From positions 1 through 5,477 of the forward strand of contig USAT01000119.1 in the NCBI GenBank assembly GCA_900552725.1: DNA of 5,477 bases, read 5' to 3'. Below, piece after piece: positions 1 through 5,109 of this stretch. A program made the position numbers and the translations under genes. A model generated the notes under the pieces. The model made no database searches, had not been told where the DNA came from, and saw only the letters and a list, made by a program, of their open reading frames with translations. Each line of letters begins with the position of its first letter. The stretch's first letter is position 1. The DNA is from an uncultured Eubacteriales bacterium. GTDB lineage: Bacteria; Bacillota; Clostridia; Oscillospirales; Oscillospiraceae.

Positions 1-40
1 GCCGCCGTAGTGTCCATCTGTGCTTGCACAGCATGACGCG

Positions 41-102
41 GCCAAAAGTACCTCGTCCCCGCAGGGACGAAACACCCCTCGCGCCCGAAGGCGCGAAATA
101 TC
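41..102 (+). repeat. Tandem pair of short hairpin modules upstream of the minD-like gene
   Basis: Two hairpins share one frame and are spaced 26 nt apart. The first (54-69) has arms CGTCCC and GGGACG around loop CGCA. The second (80-95) has arms CGCGCC and GGCGCG around loop CGAA. Each is preceded by CCTC or CTC and followed by GAAA. The stretch begins with GGCCAAAAGTACC, which recurs at the right-hand end of the element before trmO (3894-3906) and, as GGCCAAAAGTGTCC, before rnhA (5056-5069). This is therefore probably the right end of a third element copy whose body lies left of the window. The module ends about 40 nt before the ribosome binding site of the next gene. A small palindrome, CTGTGC TT GCACAG, lies at 18-31. 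No coding region is seen in 1-153. Confidence 0.75.
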
Positions 103-153
103 CTTTTGACAAAAATCAAAGATTTTCGCCAATCTTACGAAAGGAGAACCCTC

Positions 154-897
154 ATGGGCAAGATCATCGCCGTGGTGTCCGGCAAGGGCGGCACGGGCAA
201 AACATCCTTTACCGCCTGCGTGGCGCTGTCACTGGCCGCTATGGGCTATGAGACCCTGGCGCTGGACTGCGACATCACACTGCGGAACCTTGACCTGGCC
301 CTGGGGCTGTCCGACAGCGCGGCCATGGACTTCTCCGACGTGCTGGACGGCCGCTGCACCCTGGCGGAGGCCACGGTGCCCCACCGCAAATATCCCAAGC
401 TATCTCTGCTGGCCGCGCCCCTCGCGCCCCGGGACGAACGCTTCTCCGTTCCCGCCATGCAGGCGCTGGCCCGTGATATCCGTCAGCGGTACGACTACTG
501 TCTGGTGGACGCCCCCGCCGGATTGGGGCAGGGCTTCACGCTGGCCACAGCCATGGCCGACAGCGTGGTGGTGGTTACCACCACCGACCCCGCCGCACTG
601 CGGGACGCACAGCGCACCGTTATGGAGCTGCGGGGCTTCCCGCCGGGACAGGTGCATCTGGTGGTGAACCGGGTACGCAAAAAAATGCTGAAGGCCCTTC
701 ATTCCACCATCGACGACGCCATGGACACGGCGGGCCTTCCCCTGCTGGGCGTCATCCCGGAGGATGGCGACATCCCCCTGGCCCTGAACCGGGGCATCCC
801 CTTACGGGACATGAACTACTATGCCCAGCGGGCCTATGAAAACATTGCCAACCGCATCACCGGCGCACGGGTCCCCCTGATGCGCGCCCGGTGGTAA
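154..897 (+). CDS. minD: MinD-family ParA/MRP-type ATPase, without the usual C-terminal membrane anchor
   Basis: In MinD proteins, ATP-dependent dimerisation on the membrane recruits MinC to block division near the poles. Here the deviant Walker A is clear (residues 9-18, SGKGGTGKTS, with signature lysine 11 and lysine 16). The Walker A' region LDCDITLRNLDLALGL (37-52) is very close to MinD, and Walker B is LVDAPAGLGQGF (117-128), matching the DxPAGxxQGF form of MinD rather than ParA or Soj. NRV (172-174) and IPED (201-204) also fit. The start is ATG 154, preceded by AAGGAG at 141-146 with 7-nt spacing; the longer reading from 106 lacks such a site. The product is 247 aa, against roughly 260-270 for typical MinD. 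It ends at VPLMRARW, where relatives continue through a linker to an amphipathic membrane-targeting helix. No minC or minE is in the window, although upstream genes are not visible. The next gene starts 29 nt downstream, suggesting one transcript. Family assignment is firm; a classical Min role is uncertain. Confidence 0.88.
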   Translation: MGKIIAVVSGKGGTGKTSFTACVALSLAAMGYETLALDCDITLRNLDLALGLSDSAAMDFSDVLDGRCTLAEATVPHRKYPKLSLLAAPLAPRDERFSVPAMQALARDIRQRYDYCLVDAPAGLGQGFTLATAMADSVVVVTTTDPAALRDAQRTVMELRGFPPGQVHLVVNRVRKKMLKALHSTIDDAMDTAGLPLLGVIPEDGDIPLALNRGIPLRDMNYYAQRAYENIANRITGARVPLMRARW

Positions 898-926
898 CTG
901 ATACTATAAAGGAGTTGAACACGTAT

Positions 927-1343
927 ATGAACATCGCCTTGATCGCACACGACAACCGCAAAGAGCTGATGGTGCAGTTCTGCACCGCCTACTGCGGCAT
1001 CCTGGCTCAGCACACCCTGTGCGCCACCGCCAATACCGGCAAGCAGGTGCAGGATGCCACCGGTCTGCCCGTACACCGTTTCCTGACCTTCGAGAACGGC
1101 GGTGGCCAGCAGATCGCGGCCCGCATCGCCTATAATGAGATTGATATGGTGCTGTGCTTCGACGATCCCAATAAGCGCACCACCCACGAGGACATTCTCT
1201 ATATCGCCAAGCTGTGCGACAAGAATAACATTCCCATCGCCACCAATCTGGCCTGCGCCGAAATGCTGATACTGGGTCTGGCCCGCGGTGATCTGGACTG
1301 GCGCGACATCGTCAATCCCAAGACCAAGCCCTTCACGGCGTAA
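927..1343 (+). CDS. mgsA: Methylglyoxal synthase-fold protein with altered active site
   Basis: The family converts dihydroxyacetone phosphate to methylglyoxal and phosphate in a glycolytic bypass, as a cytosolic hexamer. The 138-aa product aligns along its whole length with Bacillus-type MgsA: MNIALIAHDN at the start, ATGLPV (44-49), IPIATNLACAEML (102-114) and a closing LARGDLDWRDI. Several active-site positions differ. The phosphate loop usually written TGTTG is TANTG (34-38). The SGP preceding the catalytic motif is TFE (54-56). The catalytic GGDQ reads GGGQ, so the aspartate that acts as base (Asp71 in E. coli) is Gly60. Aspartate 80, His87 and probably Asp89 (after a one-residue deletion) are kept. 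ATG 927 follows AAGGAG at 909-914 with a rather long 12-nt spacing. The GTG at 891 overlaps the previous gene and adds residues the family lacks. Fold assignment is strong, but synthase activity is doubtful, so the symbol should be read as family only. Confidence 0.85.
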   Translation: MNIALIAHDNRKELMVQFCTAYCGILAQHTLCATANTGKQVQDATGLPVHRFLTFENGGGQQIAARIAYNEIDMVLCFDDPNKRTTHEDILYIAKLCDKNNIPIATNLACAEMLILGLARGDLDWRDIVNPKTKPFTA

Positions 1344-1370
1344 GGGACACCTGCTCCTTCCGGAGATTCC

Positions 1371-1455
1371 GTAGGGGCCGGCGTCCTCGACGGCCCGTCG
1401 GTTTACCGAAGCATTTCCGTAAAGGGAGCGGGGCGTCGAGGACGCCGCCCCCTAC
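1371..1455. repeat. 85-bp GTAGGGG...CCCCTAC inverted-repeat element (REPIN-like)
   Basis: The left arm (1371-1396) and right arm (1431-1455) are near-perfect inverted repeats: GTAGGGG, one mismatch, then the 14-nt block CGGCGTCCTCGACG, then CCC with a single extra G on the left. Between them TTTACCGAA (1403-1411) and TTTCCGTAAA (1415-1424) form an inner stem with one mismatch, so the whole element can fold into one long hairpin. Each arm can also fold alone: CGTC-CTC-GACG (1382-1392) on the left and GCGTC-GAG-GACGC (1433-1445) on the right. GTAG and CTAC sit at the outer borders, as in REPIN elements. It lies in the 160-nt gap after the mgsA-like gene and could act as a terminator or attenuator, although no T-run follows. 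I recall similar GTAGGGGC repeats as common in gut Clostridia, but cannot check that here. Confidence 0.8.
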
Positions 1456-1503
1456 AACAAGCATCCCCCACCCCGCAACAAAACAACAAGGAGAGAGAAA
1501 ACA

Positions 1504-1998
1504 TTGATACAGACTGCACTGAACTGGTTGTACGACAACCTCTATAACTACATGATCCCCGTCTGCGGCCTGTGCGTGCTGCGTGTGATCGTCGCTTTTC
1601 TGGAGCTGGGTCACATGAAGCGCCTGCGGGACAAAAAGTTCGTATTCCGCAAGGTCAGCGTCCAGTACCGGGACATCGGCGCGTTCACGGGCCTGTTCAT
1701 CGGCAGCATGCTGATCTGCCTGTTCCCCAAGCTGGGGTTGCTGTTCGCCGTGGTGGCGGCGGGCCTGACGGTGCTGGGCTATCAGATCGGCAAGCGCAAG
1801 GGCGACGAGGCCGACCGCATCTGGCAGGAAGTGGTCAATGAGCTGGCCCAGAGCGAGGACGCTCACAAGGTCAACGCCATCAGCGTCGAGAGCAACATCC
1901 ACGGTCTCATCGACACGCTGGATGTGTTCGATAAGGAAGAAACCCCCGCCCCGGAGGAGCCTGCCGAAGCGGCAGCCGCCCCGGAAAGCGAAGAATAA
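1504..1998 (+). CDS. Small membrane protein of unknown function with acidic tail
   Basis: I do not recognise a family. The 164-aa product has a likely membrane segment at about residues 17-36 (starting MIPVCGLCVLRVIVAFLEL). A basic stretch follows (KRLRDKK, 39-45). A second hydrophobic zone at about 60-95, with a PK break near 75, could be two short passes. It is followed by KRK (97-99), then a soluble domain of about 65 residues. The last 22 residues are rich in Glu, Ala and Pro. The basic residues after both hydrophobic zones suggest a cytosolic C-terminus. No catalytic motif is visible. The start is TTG 1504, behind AAGGAG at 1488-1493 with 10-nt spacing. The next in-frame ATG (1552) has no such site and would fall at the first membrane segment, so TTG is preferred. 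The stop lies 17 nt before hisS, so the two are probably co-transcribed. Codon use matches its neighbours. Confidence 0.8.
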   Translation: MIQTALNWLYDNLYNYMIPVCGLCVLRVIVAFLELGHMKRLRDKKFVFRKVSVQYRDIGAFTGLFIGSMLICLFPKLGLLFAVVAAGLTVLGYQIGKRKGDEADRIWQEVVNELAQSEDAHKVNAISVESNIHGLIDTLDVFDKEETPAPEEPAEAAAAPESEE

Positions 1999-2015
1999 AG
2001 AGAGGAAGATACCCC

Positions 2016-3371
2016 ATGGAGAAAATGAAGCCCCGGACGTTATCCGGGTTTATGGAGCTGCTGCCCGCGCCCCAGCAGCAGATGGAGCGGATGATGGACA
2101 TTCTCCGCAAAACCTATTCCCTGTACGGCTTTACTCCGCTGGATACCCCGCTGATCGAGGCCAGCGAGGTGCTGCTGGCCAAGGGCGGCGGCGAGACCGA
2201 GAAGCAGATCTATCGCTTCACCAAGGGCGACGCCGACCTGTCCCTGCGGTTCGACCTGACGGTGCCCCTGGCCAAGTATGTGGCGCTGCACTACAATGAG
2301 CTGAGCTTCCCCTTCCGCCGCTATCAAATCGGCAAGGTCTATCGCGGTGAGCGCGCCCAGCGGGGCCGCTTCCGGGAGTTCTATCAGGCCGATATCGACG
2401 TGATCGGCGACGGCAAGCTGGATATCACCAACGAGGCGGAGATCCCCGCCATCATCTACCAGACCTTTACCGAGCTGGGATTGAAGCGGTTCCAGATCCG
2501 GGTCAACAACCGCCGTATCCTCAACGGCTTCTACGCCATGCAGGGCCTCACCGAAAAATCCGGCGACATCATGCGCACCGTGGACAAGCTGGACAAGATC
2601 GGCGCGGAGAAGGTCCGCACCCTCCTGATGGAGGACGTGGGCCTGACCGACGAGCAGGCGGCGGAAATTCTCAAGTTCATCGCCATCACCGGGGATAACG
2701 CACAGGTCATCACCGCCCTGGAGGGCTACGCAGGCCGGAACGAGGTCTTTGACGAGGGCCTGGAGCAGCTCAAGACCGTGGTGAAGTACCTCTCCTCCTT
2801 CGGCGTGCCCGGGGAGAACTTTGCCGTTGACCTGACCATCGCCCGGGGCCTGGACTACTACACCGGCACCGTGTACGAGACCACCCTGCTGGATCACCCG
2901 GAGATCGGCTCCGTCTGCTCCGGCGGCCGCTACGACAATCTGGCGGAGTACTATACCGACAAGCAGCTGCCCGGCGTGGGCATCTCCATCGGCCTGACCC
3001 GCCTGTTCTATGTGCTGGGTGAGCAGAAGATGCTCAACGGCGGCCTGCCCACCGCTCCCTGCGACGTGCTGGTGCTGCCCATGACGGAGGAGCTGTCCCC
3101 CGCCATCGACGCCGCCACGGCCCTGCGCCGCGCCGGTATCCGCACCCAGCTCTACACCGAGCCCAAGAAGTTCAAAGCCAAGATGAACTATGCCGACAAG
3201 CTGGGCGTTCCCTACGTTCTGTTTTTGGGCGAGGATGAGATCGCCGCCGGTATGGTGTCCTGCAAGAACATGACCACCGGCGCACAGACCAAGCTCCCCG
3301 TGGCCGACGCCATCGTCATGATCCGCGAGGATCTGGCCGAGCGCAACAAGGGCAAGGTCATCGTGGAGTGA
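2016..3371 (+). CDS. hisS: Histidyl-tRNA synthetase
   Basis: This cytosolic class II synthetase charges tRNA-His with histidine using ATP. The 451-aa product has the expected order. Motif 1 covers about residues 45-70. Motif 2 runs from KVYRGER (107-113) to GRFREFYQADID (117-128). The histidine-binding motifs RGLDYY (277-282) and SGGRYD (302-307) are intact. Motif 3 is GVGISIGLTRL (320-330), with its arginine kept. An anticodon-binding domain covers about 346-440. The intact RGLDYY and SGGRYD motifs and the C-terminal domain argue against the HisZ paralogue, which lacks them. The wording SLRFDLTVPLAKYVA (76-90), in place of the common bacterial LRPEGT region, places it in the branch that resembles eukaryotic and actinobacterial HisRS. 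ATG 2016 follows an AGAGGA site at 2001-2006, 17 nt after the previous stop. No aspS neighbour is seen; a repeat element starts within a few bases of the stop codon. Confidence 0.96.
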   Translation: MEKMKPRTLSGFMELLPAPQQQMERMMDILRKTYSLYGFTPLDTPLIEASEVLLAKGGGETEKQIYRFTKGDADLSLRFDLTVPLAKYVALHYNELSFPFRRYQIGKVYRGERAQRGRFREFYQADIDVIGDGKLDITNEAEIPAIIYQTFTELGLKRFQIRVNNRRILNGFYAMQGLTEKSGDIMRTVDKLDKIGAEKVRTLLMEDVGLTDEQAAEILKFIAITGDNAQVITALEGYAGRNEVFDEGLEQLKTVVKYLSSFGVPGENFAVDLTIARGLDYYTGTVYETTLLDHPEIGSVCSGGRYDNLAEYYTDKQLPGVGISIGLTRLFYVLGEQKMLNGGLPTAPCDVLVLPMTEELSPAIDAATALRRAGIRTQLYTEPKKFKAKMNYADKLGVPYVLFLGEDEIAAGMVSCKNMTTGAQTKLPVADAIVMIREDLAERNKGKVIVE

Positions 3372-3380
3372 GGGAAATTT

Positions 3381-3396
3381 CGTCCCTGCGGTGACG
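3381..3396 (-). repeat. Terminal hairpin module, left end of copy 1
   Basis: On the minus strand this is the CCTC-hairpin-GAAA module, with loop CGCA and arms CGTCAC and GGGACG. One pair of the six (A opposite G) is broken, the only imperfect stem among the seven modules in the window. It starts 10 nt after the hisS stop codon. Confidence 0.65.
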
Positions 3397-3400
3397 AGGT

Positions 3401-3424
3401 ACTTTTGCCCGTGGCGGCAAAAGT
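3401..3424. repeat. Subterminal palindrome ACTTTTGCC / GGCAAAAGT
   Basis: The 9-bp arms (3401-3409 and 3416-3424) are separated by 6 nt, CGTGGC. Copy 2 has the same structure at 4688-4709 with an 8-bp stem and a different 6-nt loop, CACAGC. The stem is kept while the loop changes. Confidence 0.75.
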
Positions 3425-3440
3425 GTCCTGTTGCGGTGCC

Positions 3441-3482
3441 CAAAATTTCTGCGCTGCCTTACGGCGGGCGCTTGAAATTTTG
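3441..3482. repeat. Long hairpin inside the copy-1-specific segment
   Basis: CAAAATTTC (3441-3449) is the exact reverse complement of GAAATTTTG (3474-3482). The intervening bases add a second GC-rich stem around the loop TTAC, with one bulge and one G-T pair. The structure is absent from copy 2. It could serve as a transcription terminator for hisS, although no T-run follows the stem. Confidence 0.7.
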
Positions 3483-3551
3483 CCCGCGGCCACTCGCTCA
3501 CCTCGCTTCATCTGCCGCTGGCAGCGCTCGGATCGCTCCCCAAAAAGGCCG

Positions 3552-3570
3552 CTTAAACCTGCGGTTTAAG
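3552..3570. repeat. Palindrome CTTAAACC-TGC-GGTTTAAG
   Basis: This is a perfect 8-bp stem with a 3-nt loop. It sits inside a 36-nt block that is identical, in reverse complement, to the block around 5021-5039 in copy 2. It is the best-conserved part of the element. Confidence 0.8.
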
Positions 3571-3671
3571 AATCCGCCCACGCTATACCCCATTTTTAAT
3601 TTGATGTTTTTTACCGCGCGTTCACAGAACACGGCTGTTATCGCCGCATGTGACGAATCGACTTTCTTTCT

Positions 3672-3745
3672 GCGCCGCTGCCGCTCACGTTCTCAACGGT
3701 AGACACCGAAGCGTTTTTCGACGTATCTGCCAGCGGCAGCGGCGC
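3672..3745. repeat. Central 14-bp hairpin arms of copy 1
   Basis: GCGCCGCTGCCGCT (3672-3685) and its exact reverse complement (3732-3745) are separated by 46 nt. Copy 2 has the same arms and exactly the same 46-nt separation. Most of the loop differs between copies, but TCAACGGTAGA (3693-3703) is kept, as TCTACCGTTGA at 4888-4898. Confidence 0.8.
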
Positions 3746-3845
3746 TGGAGCAAAGACGATTCAATGGCGAAACGATACGAAACATTTTGCGCAAACGTGT
3801 GGTATACAGTATCAAAATCCGAAAATGCATAGCGCGCAAGGAAGT

Positions 3846-3865
3846 CTTGAAACCTGGGTTTCAAG
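3846..3865. repeat. Palindrome CTTGAAACC-TG-GGTTTCAAG
   Basis: This is a perfect 9-bp stem with a 2-nt loop. The counterpart at 4725-4745 replaces the outermost C-G pair by T-A and has an AAA loop. That paired change preserves the symmetry. Confidence 0.78.
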
Positions 3866-3907
3866 TTGTCCTTTTGGGTACTTTTGGGACAATGGCCAAA
3901 AGTACCT

Positions 3908-3923
3908 CGTCCCCGCAGGGACG
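3908..3923 (+). repeat. Terminal hairpin module, right end of copy 1
   Basis: The arms are CGTCCC and GGGACG around loop CGCA, framed by GTACCT and GAAAC. The run GGCCAAAAGTACC plus hairpin plus GAAAC is identical to that at 42-73 in front of the minD-like gene. It ends about 24 nt before the trmO ribosome binding site. Confidence 0.78.
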
Positions 3924-3960
3924 AAACTCTCCTAAAAAAAGAAATCAAAAGGAGACCCCT

Positions 3961-4638
3961 ATGGACACCCTTTCCCTTTCCATCATCGCCCGTATCCATA
4001 CCCCCTTTGCCGAGAAATTCGGCGTCCCCCGGCAGAGCGGCCTTGCCCCCACTGCGGGACGGATCGTCTTTGCGCCGGAGTACCGCAACCCCGACGCCCT
4101 GCGGGGTCTGGAGGGCTTTTCTCACCTGTGGCTGGTGTGGGTGTTCGATCAGGCCATCCGGAAGGACTGGTCCCCCACGGTGCGGCCGCCCCGTCTGGGC
4201 GGCAACCAGCGCATGGGCGTGTTCGCCACCCGCTCTCCCTTCCGGCCCAACCCCATCGGCCTGAGCTGCGTGGAGCTGACAGGCGTGGCGTGGGATACCC
4301 CCGACGGCCCGGTGATCCATGTCCGGGGCGCCGATCTGGTAGACGGCACGCCTATTCTGGACATCAAGCCCTATCTGCCCTATTGCGACGCACGGCCTGA
4401 CGCCAGGGGCGGCTTTACCGATGCGCTCAACAGTGAGGCACTGGCGGTGGCCTGCCCGCCCGCCTTGTTGGAAAAGCTGCCGGAAGCAGACCGGCCCGGC
4501 TTGCTGGCGGTGCTGGCCAACGATCCCCGGCCCCGGTATCAGGACGATCCCCAGCGGGTCTACGGCCTGACCTACGCCGGGTGCAACGTGACCTTCCGCG
4601 TGGAAGGGGAGACGGTGGTCGTTGTTGGGGTGGAGTAA
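3961..4638 (+). CDS. trmO: tRNA (N6-threonylcarbamoyladenosine(37)-N6)-methyltransferase TrmO
   Basis: TrmO (TsaA/YaeB, UPF0066 family) uses S-adenosylmethionine to methylate t6A37 in certain tRNAs, giving m6t6A and tuning decoding in the cytosol. The 225-aa product matches the E. coli protein (about 235 aa) along its length: FGVPRQSGL (20-28), RGLEGFSHLWLVWVF (48-62), PTVRPPRLGG (72-81), RMGVFATRSPFRPNPIG (84-100), DLVDGTPILDIKPYLP (125-140) and the C-terminal LANDPRPRYQ (185-194) followed by YGLTYAGCNVTFRV (201-214). ATG 3961 is chosen because AAAAGGAG at 3947-3954 precedes it by 6 nt and the homology begins at once; the longer in-frame reading from 3787 runs into the repeat element. The gene stands alone, with inverted copies of the same repeat element on both sides. 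No motif is missing. Confidence 0.96.
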   Translation: MDTLSLSIIARIHTPFAEKFGVPRQSGLAPTAGRIVFAPEYRNPDALRGLEGFSHLWLVWVFDQAIRKDWSPTVRPPRLGGNQRMGVFATRSPFRPNPIGLSCVELTGVAWDTPDGPVIHVRGADLVDGTPILDIKPYLPYCDARPDARGGFTDALNSEALAVACPPALLEKLPEADRPGLLAVLANDPRPRYQDDPQRVYGLTYAGCNVTFRVEGETVVVVGVE

Positions 4639-4666
4639 AAAGTCTCCCTTGTGTAAAGGGGAGTTT

Positions 4667-4682
4667 CGCGCTTCCGAGCGCG
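4667..4682 (-). repeat. Terminal hairpin module, left end of copy 2
   Basis: Read on the minus strand, the arms are CGCGCT and AGCGCG around loop CGGA, framed by CCT and GAAAC. The arms differ from those of copy 1 in both halves, so pairing is retained. Confidence 0.75.
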
Positions 4683-4687
4683 AGGTC

Positions 4688-4709
4688 CTTTTGCCCACAG
4701 CGGCAAAAG
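4688..4709. repeat. Subterminal palindrome CTTTTGCC / GGCAAAAG
   Basis: The 8-bp arms are separated by CACAGC. It is equivalent to 3401-3424 in copy 1 and lies in the same position relative to the left terminal hairpin. Confidence 0.75.
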
Positions 4710-4724
4710 TACCCAAAAACGCTG

Positions 4725-4745
4725 TTTGAAACCAAAGGTTTCAAA
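4725..4745. repeat. Palindrome TTTGAAACC-AAA-GGTTTCAAA
   Basis: This is a perfect 9-bp stem with a 3-nt loop, and the counterpart of 3846-3865. The outermost pair is T-A here and C-G in copy 1. Confidence 0.78.
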
Positions 4746-4844
4746 ACTTCCTGCGCGCTACACATTGTGTAAAACTATAAATCTCTGCCACACGTTCGCG
4801 CAAAATTCCCTTTTTCGTTTCGTAAAAAGGATCGTCTCTACTCC

Positions 4845-4920
4845 TGCGCCGCTGCCGCTAATGCTTACATCGGACAGCGCTGTTGGTTCTACCGTTGATA
4901 ACATCAGCGGCAGCGGCGCA
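4845..4920. repeat. Central 15-bp hairpin arms of copy 2
   Basis: TGCGCCGCTGCCGCT (4845-4859) and its exact reverse complement (4906-4920) are separated by 46 nt, the same distance as in copy 1. This symmetrical core lies near the middle of the element. Confidence 0.8.
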
Positions 4921-5020
4921 AGAAGAAAGTCGATTCGTCATTCGCAGCGATAACAAATATTTGCCGTGAACGTGCGGTAAATGGCCGCATATTTATAACA
5001 AGCGATAGCGCGGGCGGATT

Positions 5021-5039
5021 CTTAAACCGCAGGTTTAAG
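5021..5039. repeat. Palindrome CTTAAACC-GCA-GGTTTAAG
   Basis: This is a perfect 8-bp stem in the longest stretch shared between the copies (5012-5047 with the complement of 3544-3579). It is followed by GCGGCCTTT, but there is no long T-run, so it is not a clear terminator. Confidence 0.8.
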
Positions 5040-5068
5040 CGGCCTTTGGGGCCGTGGCCAAAAGTGTC

Positions 5069-5109
5069 CCGCGTCCGGAGACGCGGAATATCCCTCGCGC
5101 CGGGGCGCG
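5069..5109 (+). repeat. Two tandem terminal hairpin modules before rnhA
   Basis: The first hairpin is CCGCGTC-CGGA-GACGCGG (5069-5086), framed by GTGTC and GAATATCC. The second is CGCGC-CGGG-GCGCG (5096-5109), framed by CCCT and GAAACTCCCC. The layout matches 54-95 in front of the minD-like gene: two hairpins with similar spacing (about 26-27 nt), but with different arm sequences. Confidence 0.75.

Larger units (their letters stand above)
3374..3930 (-). repeat. Palindromic intergenic element, copy 1 (reverse orientation)
   Basis: This fills the 589-nt gap between hisS and trmO; I see no convincing gene in it. The ends are inverted repeats: TTTCGTCCCTGCGG...GAGGTACTTTTGCC at 3378-3409 and GGCCAAAAGTACCTCGTC...GGGACGAAA at 3894-3926. 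The interior is a reverse-complement, diverged copy of 4657-5118. Shared blocks include 3544-3579, identical over 36 nt to the complement of 5012-5047; 3651-3668, identical over 18 nt to the complement of 4923-4940; and 3784-3802, one mismatch to the complement of 4788-4806. Internal palindromes are listed separately. Relative to copy 2 it has about 120 extra bases (roughly 3416-3538), which include a strong hairpin. It behaves like a non-autonomous mobile or structured repeat. There is no transposase and no clear target duplication. Confidence 0.8.

Noticed and set aside
54..95. CRISPR-like array of short palindromic repeats
   Set aside because: Only two units are in tandem, the arms differ between units, there are no spacers of uniform size, and no cas genes are present.
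106..136. TTGACA at 106-111 as a promoter for the minD-like gene
   Set aside because: The -35 box is perfect, but no TATAAT-like box occurs at 16-18 nt, and transcription would start on the ribosome binding site.
2016..3371. HisZ (ATP phosphoribosyltransferase regulatory subunit) instead of HisS
   Set aside because: The RGLDYY and SGGRYD histidine motifs and a C-terminal anticodon-binding domain are present, and no histidine biosynthesis genes are adjacent.
2040..3443. 467-codon minus-strand open frame opposite hisS
   Set aside because: It mirrors hisS codon bias, is Gly/His/Val-rich, and has no recognisable motifs or ribosome binding site. hisS itself is unambiguous.
3391..3702. Possible small gene in the hisS-trmO gap
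   Set aside because: It lies wholly in the palindromic element, the equivalent frame is not kept in the second copy, and no ribosome binding site precedes it.
4641..4666. Intrinsic terminator after trmO
   Set aside because: CTCCCTT/AAGGGGAG forms an imperfect stem with a bulge, and GTTTCG follows instead of a T-run on the + strand. A T-run exists only on the minus-strand side, where no gene ends.
3685..4716. Long minus-strand open reading frame opposite trmO
   Set aside because: It is antisense to a clear trmO gene and runs into the repeat element; its sequence is low-complexity and shows no family features. GC-rich codon bias explains the open frame.
4726..4953. Possible 75-codon gene in the trmO-rnhA gap
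   Set aside because: It starts within a palindrome and crosses the central hairpin; copy 1 does not preserve the frame, and there is no suitable ribosome binding site.
4994..4999. TATAAC as a -10 box for rnhA
   Set aside because: No TTGACA-like sequence is found about 17 nt upstream, so a promoter is not supported.
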